In this document: piece by piece, positions 1 to 8,391 of the stretch
How the letters are laid out: each line of letters begins with the position of its first letter
How positions within the stretch are numbered: the first letter of the stretch is position 1
NCBI GenBank assembly: GCA_964036195.1
Contig: OZ038460.1
Location: 4,591,504 to 4,655,503 of the forward strand
Direction of reading: 5' to 3'
Source of the DNA: Sphaerolaimus hirsutus
Taxonomy: Eukaryota; Nematoda; Chromadorea; Monhysterida; Sphaerolaimidae
DNA length: 64,000 nt
Program-made: the position numbers and the translations under genes
Notes under the pieces: model-generated
Told to the model about the DNA's origin: nothing
Database searches by the model: none
Seen by the model: the letters and a program-made list of their open reading frames with translations, nothing else

Positions 1-9
1 GGCAGCCCA

Positions 10-215
10 CACACTAGTTGACGAATGTGTGTCTGTCAACTGGTCTGTGTCAACTCAGATTTCGGTCACGTGTCGCTCAGCGATCTTCCAATGCGCTTGC
101 CATAATATATAATTTTCAACATTGCCGCATGTGTATTTGGAGATCGCTCAGCGACAACTTTAGCCGAAATCTGAGTTGACAACGACCAGTTGACACAAGT
201 GTGTCAACTAGTGTG
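10..215. mobile_element. Short palindromic element, CACACTAGTTGAC termini
   Basis: The left end CACACTAGTTGAC and right end GTCAACTAGTGTG are inverted repeats, and the arms continue inward through CAACTCAGATTTCGG and TGTCGCTCAGCGATC. The whole roughly 206-bp unit can fold into a hairpin. Copy B (45795-45951) keeps only the right arm and centre. No ORF is present, so this is a non-autonomous MITE-like or foldback unit. Confidence 0.7.
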
Positions 216-985
216 CCTTTATTTCCTGCATATTATTATTAGAAAGAACATCGAGCGTAGCACATGCATGTCTGCTCTCCGTTGGTTGCATTCACGCACT
301 GCAACATAACTTCCGTTTACTTGTATTGCATGAAAGAGAACCTTGCAAGTTACCTTATTACTGTACGTAATTGGATTTCTACGACATGAGTTCAATTAAC
401 TACTGCACTTGTAAACTTTTTGGTTACTTCTTTGGTATATAACACATGGTTACTGTAAACACGCTTTATCATTTCATCAGGGCGTCTTTTATTATATAAA
501 ACATCTATTTTTAATTGGTGCTTTTTCCCATTTCCACCTTTTCTTTCCACCATGAATTTTTTGATAAAAACTTAGCGGTCTTCCGATTTTTCATGAATTA
601 TGATAACTATAGCCGTATTTTGTATACACGTACGAACCCATAAAAACGTTAAAACATGCAAAGTGCACAGTAAGATCTAGCGCGTTGATTAGATAAAAGC
701 AAACAATCAAACGGGTACGTAAAAACGTGACAAAAATAAAACAACAAACATAAAAAAGACGCGGTCCAAACAGAAATAATTTCATTGGTGGCCATAGATC
801 GTGGGGGTGTTCAGCAAGGTCGATTTGTCGGGCGACATGTATCCAAACGCGTTTCCACAATGGGAATCGTTCGACTTTCGCTTTTTGTGGGTCTGAAAAG
901 AGCTGTAGAATAAAAAAGCGCAAACATGAGTATAAGCTACGCACCATCTGCACACTAGGAGCTAGCACATTTTCAGGGGTCTCGA
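216..985. other. Duplicated non-coding DNA, no gene seen
   Basis: Aligned with about 45952-46735 in copy B. Short open frames exist, but they are not preserved between the copies with any sign of coding constraint. I see no recognisable domain or RNA gene. Confidence 0.5.
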
Positions 986-1310
986 ATGAGGGTTACCTAC
1001 CCCCCCAGCCAAACCGCCCAGCTACATATCTATCTCTATGTAGCTCAGCTATCTATCTATCCCGGAGGCACAATTTCGGCTACTACTACCCCTGACCCCC
1101 CCCCCCCCCCCACTCACCAAAATCGCACAGCTATCCATCTGAAGCGAATTTTGAGCAATCTTGTTGTAATTTTTAAACCCAAAATGGCTACTCAAAATAA
1201 CTATTTTTGCTGTATAATATTTACAAACCTATTTTAGCTTCTTTCAATGTATTTCTCCCTATTTCGATCTTCTAGTGATCTTTCCATTTTAGTCTCATAC
1301 ACTTTTAAAA
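986..1310. repeat. CTATCTATC-type interspersed repeat, copy A only
   Basis: Contains CAGCTATCTATCTATCCC-like arms, a 14-base C run and an AT-rich body. It resembles the units at 31497-31910 and 57412-57895. Copy B carries a different, TCGAGG/poly-G element at this locus (46855-46997), so the two copies received independent insertions here. Confidence 0.5.
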
Positions 1311-2303
1311 AGTCTATATGAAAAAGTTCGCATCACTAACCTGTTCAAAGGGCGTCGCAAAAAAGGAACCAGCCGCATGTGACCGATCTGAAAAATGATG
1401 AAAAATGTCAACATACCTAACCAAAAATAGGTAGACATAAATCAACCACACTTCCAAAAACATACCCAAAGGTTCATCAGCAAACGATTTGGCAGTGATG
1501 TCATATCCAAGTATATCGCCGCCTTGTCGCTTTCTCACTTGCGGCGTCCGGAAACTTGAATATAAGCGAGGCGGCACGTGTTTCTGTTGGGTCTGCAGTT
1601 TTGTCTTACTGGTACTGTAGTTTTACTACTTATCTATTATTACTGTTAGATTGTGGTAAGGATTACGATTGGCAAGCGAATATTTTTTTAATCGGAGTGC
1701 TTAAAATAGTTTTTTTTTCGATGGCAAGTAAGGATGTATTCACTCGGGGGGGGGGGCGCCCATTACGTATTTTATAAAGATTTCGCCGACCCGCCCAAAG
1801 AAATGATTTTTTTCATCACAAAAGTTCATTTGGTCCGTATGTCTGACCGAGAAAAATGAACGAGACATGGAATGAAAAATAGCTGCTTAATGCAGCTCGT
1901 GGGCACTGTTTTTATTTATATTTTTATTACATGATTCAGCCGTGTTCACCATGCAGAGGTGGATTGGTCGCTGAAATAAAATATAGAATACATATTTATA
2001 TAGAATACCTTACATCTGAAACATTTAAAATATTCGTTATTGAAATTCTCGGTCCACTATCGAATCTCAACATCAAACAACCGCATCGGATATGGCGCAC
2101 GTTTCCATTCCCAAAAAAGTTTTGAAATAACTTTTACAACATCCCAACCAAAACTCAAACCTGGGCCCTGTTCGCCAGCGGTTTGACATTCGGCGTGCGC
2201 ATAGGCGTCGGCTGCAAGCGCGCAGGGCTCGGCAATGCACTTTCGAAGTGTCTGCGTCGCGTGCAAAGATTTTGTGGATGTATCGCTTTTAATAAACTTG
2301 ATA

Positions 2304-2503
2304 TACTCGGCAGACATGGTACTCTACAAATAGATATGATTTATGTCTTCGGCTGGCAGACGGCCAACTGAAAACTTATGAATCAACATTTCGCAAAAAT
2401 AAAATAAAAAACGAAAAGAAAAATCGCCAGAATTGACTTAAGTGATGACGTCATAATGGAATGTATCCTCCAGAAAAATGTACGGTGTAATGTCATCCGA
2501 GTA
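2304..2503. mobile_element. MITE with TACTCGG termini (TA target), copy A only
   Basis: A 200-bp unit starts TACTCGGCAGACAT and ends ATGTCATCCGAGTA. It is missing from copy B, where the uninterrupted sequence reads straight through a single TA (about 48158). Empty-site comparison therefore gives a TA target, with the right-hand TA now TG. Termini match those of 4986-5184, 47109-47299 and 50671-50868. TA targets fit Tc1/mariner-like elements. No transposase is present. Confidence 0.75.
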
Positions 2504-2728
2504 TGCTCATTTCGCAGGTGGGTGCCTACTTGACAAAAAACCTGCTAAGTGATAATAAATACCTTAAATGGAAAGTCAAGTGACAAGTCAACTCAAAATA
2601 GACCAATTACGCAATTTAGTCTAATTGGCGGCAGGATGCGCACCAATGATACAAAATTTACCTGTCATTTCACTTGACATAGCAGTTTTCATCTTTTAGT
2701 CACTTGTTTGAAGAGACCGGTAATTTAC

Positions 2729-3989
2729 CTGCGTTCGAGGGACACATTAGCTTTTTCTCGTTCATATGATTCCTGTGCCGATTCATAGCGCTTTCTAATA
2801 ACCGTATTTTCCTCTTCCAATTTGGCAACCTCTGATTGCAGCTCTCTAAAAGTGGGGGGGGGGATTATTTTAATTTATAAATCATCACAAAACTGAAAAA
2901 AAATGGAACAACGAAATTCACTGGAGTGTCGATTCCGCAGCGGACATCTGCTTGGCTATGCTCGCTGTGCGTTGGTAATCTCGTTGGCACTGAAATGGTC
3001 GAAAGATATTACCGGATTAAAGTGTATTTTTACCGAATATTATACCTCATTCCACTCTACTCTACTGGAGAAAATATCTCTACATAAAGTACGATGGTTT
3101 GATTTATATAGGTTTTCGATTTGAAAGTTTCAGGATTAGCCTTTCAACTATCGGGATTTATATTTAAATCAGTACCATAAAAAAGTTTGTTTATGCGAAA
3201 TTGATTTTGAAAATTGGATTCGAGAAGTGCCTTTTCGATGAAGTGCGCTATTCGAGGTTGAAGAATAACGATCGTTAGTGTTCGCGCTGGATAACTTTTT
3301 TTGGGTGCGACATTTGAGGCATGTCTATTTTAAAAATTATCATCGGAGTGACCTTACTAATACTTAGCTTACTTAGCTCCGGGACTACTCAGCTCTAGAC
3401 AAAAATTGTGTCGTTTCATAAAAGTTGCATGAATTTCGTCGGTATTATGGACACATAAAACATTGACCGCCCGAACTGCTATCACACACCGTCGCAAAAC
3501 TGTTCGAAACAAACAAAACCCCACCCCAACAAACAATCTCGCGATAAGCGGCGATCTGAATCGCAACCTGCTGCCTCATCCAATCACTCTGTCTTTCCAC
3601 GTCTACCATCAACCGTTTCAGGCGCTCGTAGCGGGGCGAGAACAAAATCTTGGAGAACGCGGCCGCGTCGGCGCTCTCCAACAGCTGGCCGAAGGCGTTC
3701 TGTTTGCACGACGGGCAGGACACTTCCGCCACGGTGGTATCCAATTCATCGTCTGGTTTTCCAACTGGGGAAGTGGGGATTTAGGATGGAATGGTGGGTA
3801 TTTTGGGATTTGAGTGTAATTGGCACGGTGCCAAGTGTGAGAAATAAGTAGCGCACCCGCTCTGGAGATGCATCGGGAGCAGAAATAATGCGAGCAGCTC
3901 AGTAAGAAGTGCTTTTTGCAACCGTCTTGGTCGTGATTTTTCAAACAGGCGTTGCAATGCAGCCACGAAAGTTGAAACTCCGCCTCCAT
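2729..3989 (-). CDS. RNF212/Zip3-like meiotic RING-finger protein, copy A (partial model)
   Basis: Four exons can be chained on the minus strand with matching phases: 3989-3857 (ATG at 3989), 3764-3535, 2989-2922 and 2845-2729. Exon 1 carries the first RING half: WLHCNACLK, then CSHYFCSRC. Exon 2 supplies the last zinc pair, VSCPSCK, and a stretch ending in AAYREI. Exons 3 and 4 encode a charged coiled coil. A short C3HC4 RING followed by a coiled coil is the architecture of the Zip3/RNF212/Vilya-Narya E3 family, which stabilises meiotic crossovers on the synaptonemal complex by SUMO or ubiquitin ligase activity; that role is family knowledge. The exon 2 donor (GATT|GTTTGT) is weak. Exons beyond 2729 are unresolved, with a candidate coding stretch near 2130-2290. 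A 5' UTR exon is likely, because an acceptor (TTCTTCACAG) lies just before the ATG. All four exon lengths are identical in copy B. Confidence 0.7.
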
Positions 3990-4194
3990 ACTGTGAAGAA
4001 ATATTTTTCGGTATTTTAATATTTTCAAAATTTATTTATCGTAACAGCGAATCACAGCGACGGAACCATTCAGGGCATGATTCCCGACACTGGAAATCCG
4101 GCCGCCCAAAAAATCGGGCGGATAAATCTTGTTTAGTAACATACATCATTTTTGAACGTAAATTTGTCATGTGTGTGGTAATCGTTCATTAGAA

Positions 4195-4629
4195 TCAGGA
4201 ACATAACTTTCCAGCAATTTTTTTCAATGTACAACTGATTCGTATAACTCTGGATCGGGGCACGTATGTGAAATTGGCCCACGTCCAAGTTTGCATTTGC
4301 ACTTGTTCAAATGAGAGTAAAAGACACGGGAGTTCCGTCCGAGTCACCGATAATGGCCTCGGAATACGATTAACCGACCGGAAATGATCGGTAATGGTGG
4401 TCCACAGACCAGCGTGCCGCTCCCGTTCGCCATTGTAAATGGCGGTACATAAATATGTGTATCCAAAATTTTCTGGCCAGCTGCCAACTTCACTTGGGGT
4501 ACCCTTGATAATTCTCGCTAAGATGCTAAAATATTGCGTAACAATGTCGGTAGCTTTTGCGATCCATATTCGAGTGAGCAGATCGGACTGATCGCTAAAC
4601 GAAGAATGTTGAGCACCAGGTTCACCCAT
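4195..4629 (-). CDS. Hypothetical 144-residue ORF
   Basis: Starts MGEPGAQHSSFSDQSD and ends with a lysine/cysteine-containing tail (LKKIAGKLCS). Composition is balanced and protein-like (several W, Y and C residues), and I recognise no family. In copy B the same region (about 49865-50290) has a 16-nt deletion and other indels that break the frame. It may be an unconstrained chance ORF, an exon, or a gene retained in only one copy. It lies upstream of the RNF212-like gene on the same strand. Confidence 0.3.
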   Translation of the reverse strand: MGEPGAQHSSFSDQSDLLTRIWIAKATDIVTQYFSILARIIKGTPSEVGSWPENFGYTYLCTAIYNGERERHAGLWTTITDHFRSVNRIPRPLSVTRTELPCLLLSFEQVQMQTWTWANFTYVPRSRVIRISCTLKKIAGKLCS

Positions 4630-4689
4630 AGCGAGAGCAATGTGATGTGGTGAGGAATATGAAATTTATTTATTTTTCTTTAGTGCAGG

Positions 4690-4950
4690 GGGACACCTAG
4701 ACCCTGTAACATGTCACTTGTCATGTAAAAGACCCTGTAAAATGTCACGTGTCATGTAAACGACTTTGTAAAATGTCATGTGTTATATGAAACCTCAGTA
4801 AAGTATCCAAATCTTATGTTTTTGTCTCCAAATGTCCAAACGAAACATCAAATTTGGATACTATAGAAAAACGTTTGGATACTTTGCGGTGTCTTTTATA
4901 TGATACATGACATTTTACGGGTCTTTTACATTTCACATGGTCTGGGACCT
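4690..4950. repeat. Foldback repeat with TGTAAAATGTCA arms
   Basis: The left arm repeats CCCTGTAAAATGTCACGTGTCATG-like units. The right arm has the inverse (catgacattttacgggtcttttac). The centre carries inverted GGATACTTTG and CAAAGTATCC stretches. A copy lies at about 50350-50640 and relatives at 40948-41118 and near 44038. No ORF. Confidence 0.6.
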
Positions 4951-4985
4951 GGCGGCAATGAGCGTGGCGAGTCCCATTCTCAATG

Positions 4986-5184
4986 GTATACTCGGCGGAC
5001 CAAAAATTATGTTCAGAATCCTACCATAATTTATTAATAAAATCTTGTGATAAATTTCGTAATTAATTATTCCATAGTGAAAACGAAATATTATGATCAA
5101 TAACTGTAAAAAAAATTGGTTCATTATTCAGATGGGTTATCGTAGGTTTCCATGCTAGGTAAGTCTGATGTCCGCCGAGTATAC
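4986..5184. mobile_element. MITE with 15-bp perfect TIRs GTATACTCGGCGGAC
   Basis: Perfect terminal inverted repeats lie at 4986-5000 and 5170-5184, around an AT-rich 169-bp interior without coding capacity. The orthologous element in copy B is 50671-50868. The giant LTR element inserted exactly at the right end of this MITE, using its terminal ATAC as target site. Confidence 0.8.
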
Positions 5185-5781
5185 TTTTCTATGTGAAGTT
5201 GGACCTACACCCTTGCAGGCCCCAACGTCCACTCTGACTACGACGAACTTCAGGAGGATGACAAGGAGACCCGGCGACTTCACCGATGACATGTGATGTT
5301 ATACATGTGGGTTTATTGATGTGATTTGGTTGAGCGCTCGTGATGAAGTGCAGGTTTGATGTCGTGTGCTGAGTTACGTTATAAGCCAAACGCAGCCGGT
5401 CGTTGCCCCTTGGCACAAGTTTATTGATAGTCAAACACTTAAATATATCAAACACTCACAATACTAGGATCACACGGCACTGAGCTTCCACAGCACCTGC
5501 CAAGCATACGGATTCCTCAAATCCAGTCACGTAGACCTTCAGCTACTATTTTCAGCTGCAGCTTAGCTTTGCTAGCTTGATGTATTTTCACTATTCCGGT
5601 TCTGAACCCCGAATGACTGGCAGATGCTCTCTTTTATACGGGCTACACGCCCACACGTAACTTGCCACGCCCATATTTTTGTCTAAGCTGATAATTACCA
5701 TAACCCACGTCAACAACTTTCTTGGACACGTGCCAACATAAATCACCACCTAATAACCATAGCAACAGTAGCAATACAATA
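5185..5781 (-). repeat. 3' LTR of giant element
   Basis: 597 bp, two differences from the other LTR. On the minus strand a TATA box (TATAAAAG) lies at 5638-5631, and AATAAA motifs follow at 5425-5420 and 5317-5312, consistent with U3-R-U5 order. Confidence 0.95.
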
Positions 5782-5795
5782 GATCACCCCCTAAT
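5782..5795 (-). promoter_or_regulatory. Polypurine tract next to 3' LTR
   Basis: Minus-strand ATTAGGGGGTGATC directly abuts the LTR edge, the expected place for plus-strand DNA priming. It is short for a PPT but purine-rich and positioned correctly. Confidence 0.6.
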
Positions 5796-6276
5796 AGAAC
5801 TTCTGGTTCCACACAGAAGGGAAAATTACTCCTAAACAGAAGAAATAGGTACCAAGGGCTTATTTTACACCTAAACTGCACAACCACTTACTTAACTACG
5901 TACACAACACGTTTAAAATTCCTAAATAAGCCACAGTGAGTAAGCATACCACTGCTTCAAACAATTTGGAATGATTAAAATTGTAAACTGAGCAAAATGT
6001 TCAAGAAATGAGCAAAGACAAAACAAAATGAGATTTCAATATTTTTTTGGAGATTTTGAATTTTTATGACTGCACACAAGAAAGACAATTTGAGACACCT
6101 TAGAACAGAATTTGGCCTTAAAACTTTGACATAAACTTGGTCCTTAAACTTCCTTCACTAATACACGTAACCAAAACCAAAATTAGCCTCACAAATACAA
6201 CCAAAATTAGCCTCACAAATAACTGAAAACTTACACAAAAATTTAATTTAAACAAACTTATCCTACTGCTGAATGG

Positions 6277-6290
6277 GATCACCCCCTAAT
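6277..6290 (-). promoter_or_regulatory. Second PPT-like motif
   Basis: Plus-strand GATCACCCCCTAAT is an exact copy of the LTR-proximal motif at 5782-5795, about 0.5 kb further inside. It could be a secondary priming site (compare central PPTs of some retroviruses) or the relic of an earlier LTR edge. Confidence 0.35.
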
Positions 6291-6394
6291 ACAACCTTTG
6301 CCGCTCTGCAGGCACAAAACTGAATCAAAAGAAATTTTCCTAAATAAGTAATCACCATGCACCTATCCCACGCAATACGCTCCAACCTATCCAC

Positions 6395-6637
6395 CTACTC
6401 TCCTCCGGTCTCTGCCCAGAAACTGCTGTTGGTTTTCCTTCTGAATTTGATTGCTGGATGTCTGGTGGAAATTGCTGAGGGTGGTGGCACTGATTCCGTC
6501 ATTGGCACTGGGATGTAAGTCTGTCTGGCAGCTGTCAACAATCTGTTGCCCGTGGCTAGCAAATGCGGCGTCTGAACACTCTGTGCATAAGCTCTGGCAA
6601 CCATTCTCACTGGAATCATTGACAAACTGGTGCGCAC
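6395..6637 (-). CDS. Possible small accessory ORF
   Basis: 80 codons, starting MRTSLSMIPVRMV and ending SSFWAETGGE. It overlaps a 107-codon frame. An acceptor-like GCTTATGCACAG occurs inside, so part of it might be a 3' exon. I recognise no domain; a weak call. Confidence 0.2.
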   Translation of the reverse strand: MRTSLSMIPVRMVARAYAQSVQTPHLLATGNRLLTAARQTYIPVPMTESVPPPSAISTRHPAIKFRRKTNSSFWAETGGE

Positions 6638-7286
6638 GACAGCTGGCTGATGATCTTCTGGCTTCAGTGCTGTGGTCAGTGATGCCTCCTCGCTGCGACA
6701 AAGTCAACAATGAATGTCAGCAAACAGCTTTTCCTGGAACTAAATGGTAGTTGTTGTGTTGGTGTTGTAGATGGACATTGGTCAGGAGCTATTGTCTATT
6801 GTGGTAGGGCGCCTTACACTATGTGGGTATGAACGATGGAACGCGGTAGACGATACATAAGTGTAAGCTGACTAGAGTGAAAACTTATAATTTTCTAACA
6901 AATACTTACAATTACTACTGGCACAACAGGAAATAAAACTCACATCTTCCAATATACTTTCGTATTAATGTGTACCCCACATTATGATTGAATTTGAGGG
7001 TAAAATGATTTTTAAGTTATTTTATGAATAAAATTATGTGTAAATATATGTAAAAAGGTAAAATTGAATTTGGGTTTGGATTTTGTGTAATTTATTTTAA
7101 TAAAATGGAATGTATAGAAATAGGTAAAAAAAATAAAAGAAAAAATTAGACAAACAAAAACCACATAGTGCCTGTAACCGTCGCCGAACTGAGAAAAATT
7201 TTAAATGAAAAAAGGTATAAAATTTTCTCAGCTCCAGCTCCTTTCAAAACCACAGAGTTACATCTAAAACACCACCACAACCACTA

Positions 7287-8391
7287 CTAAACAAAACCAC
7301 ACTGAACACACATAAAGTCAGTGGTATGCAACTCGTCTGCAGGGATGATTTTGCCCGCTGTCACCAAGGCGCTCACTTCATGGGACTTCCAATTGCCCTG
7401 GTCCAAGGCAAGCTTATACATTGCCTCGACGTTTTCGGCTGCGCGCTTGCACATGGCCTCTAGAATTCTGTGGAAATGACTGATTAGATGGGGCTAATTG
7501 GGAAATTACTGCACTCATCACTTCAGTCTTAATATCCTGGGCTAATTGTTGAATATTATTTTTACTACGTGAATAACGAGCTTCTCGATCTTCAGTGGCA
7601 CCAAATATGCAATTTCCAGCCTTATGGGTGTTAACCTTGCATTTAGGACAATACCTATTATTTCTACATTCATGCTGCTTATGACCCCTTTGACCACACC
7701 TATGGCATGAAAATGCCTTCACATACCTGCGGTCATTGTCCATGGGCCTCGGCGGCTTGAGTGGCTGAAAGTTTGTGACTTATTTAGGAATCAATATGGA
7801 CACATTGGAAATTTGAAAAAAAATTTTTTTCACAAAACATATTCCTTTTACTGTCTAAACGGAAAGTGCTACAATGTACACATAAAAACCCACCACTGCT
7901 GTGCTTCCCAGTGGCTGTGGACGGATGGGAGGAGTCTCCCTGTCCACCTCATCACAAGCTAGCCCATCTGCCGGCCACGGGTGCATCAGCACCTCCTGCC
8001 TGCCAGAACTGGTTCCCGGCGCCGGTGCGCCCACGTTCATCACCTGACCAAACTGAGTCTGTCTGGGGTCCAGACTGATTCTTGGCAACTTGTACAACAG
8101 GTTTGATTCCCCAAATGCATCTTTGCTGTCCACTGGCCAGCGGGTGCTGCGGGAATGCCAGCTTGTCAGAAATGGGCGCACTCCTATCGCCCATGGCCGC
8201 ACTCCCCCGCGCACGCGGACCCACAGCCTCTTTACATACGGCACTTCGTACTGCTGCACACAATGGTGCAGTTCTATCATCTCGTTGGATAGGGCGGGCC
8301 ACCGGTGACATTCCACCATGCCCCCCAGGGCTCCGTCCTGAGTGACCTGGATTGGCAGCGCCTGAGTGACTGCCAGCACCGCGAATGGCTG
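7287..8391 (-). CDS. Spliced 3' accessory gene of the giant element (three exons)
   Basis: Exons chain with matching phases: 8391-7894 (after acceptor CTTTTGCAG, before donor GTG|GTGGGT), 7764-7727 (after AACTTTCAG, before CGCAG|GTATGT) and 7467-7287 (after TTTCCACAG, stop at 7289-7287). The introns are 129 and 259 nt. The first exon overlaps the pol C-terminus in another frame, and that frame (166 codons from 8391) has the more protein-like composition. The first donor is phase 0 and the second is phase 2. The last exon ends in a short tail containing CVQC. I cannot name a family. The upstream exon joining 8391 is unresolved, so the N-terminus is unknown. By position it resembles the 3' multiply spliced accessory genes of complex retroviruses (analogy only). 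Confidence 0.5.
7414..7743 (-). CDS. Two-zinc-knuckle protein read through an intron
   Basis: 109 codons starting MDNDRRYVKAFSC. It carries a CCHC knuckle (CHRCGQRGHKQHEC) and a second one (CPKCKVNTHKAGNC), followed by a Q/S-rich and basic tail. CCHC knuckles bind single-stranded nucleic acid, as in nucleocapsid proteins. The knuckles lie inside the 7726-7468 intron of the spliced accessory gene, so they are encoded only when that intron is retained. The ATG lies in the 38-nt middle exon, so splicing would switch the C-terminus from knuckle protein to another sequence. Confidence 0.6.
   Translation of the reverse strand: MDNDRRYVKAFSCHRCGQRGHKQHECRNNRYCPKCKVNTHKAGNCIFGATEDREARYSRSKNNIQQLAQDIKTEVMSAVISQLAPSNQSFPQNSRGHVQARSRKRRGNV

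Larger units (their letters stand above)
60..5184. repeat. Segmental duplication, copy A, left part
   Basis: This block aligns almost end to end with 45795-50868 in the same orientation, including the RNF212-like gene, its introns and flanking non-coding DNA. The copies differ by scattered substitutions, small indels and element insertions. The alignment is broken at 5185 by the giant LTR element and resumes at 26371, matching 50865 onward. Apart from the gene at 2729-3989, the ORF at 4195-4629 and the small elements listed separately, I see no coding sequence here. Confidence 0.9.
5796..7286 (-). other. 3' untranslated/accessory region of giant element
   Basis: AT-rich, mostly without convincing coding sequence. 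It holds a second exact copy of the PPT 14-mer (6277-6290), and two overlapping minus-strand frames of 80-107 residues at 6387-6710. Their composition is plausible, but no family or splice context is clear. Confidence 0.5.

Noticed and set aside
5189..5455. 88-codon minus-strand ORF in each LTR (also 25778-26044)
   Set aside because: It lies in R/U5, has no recognisable domain, and exists in both LTRs by identity; probably chance.
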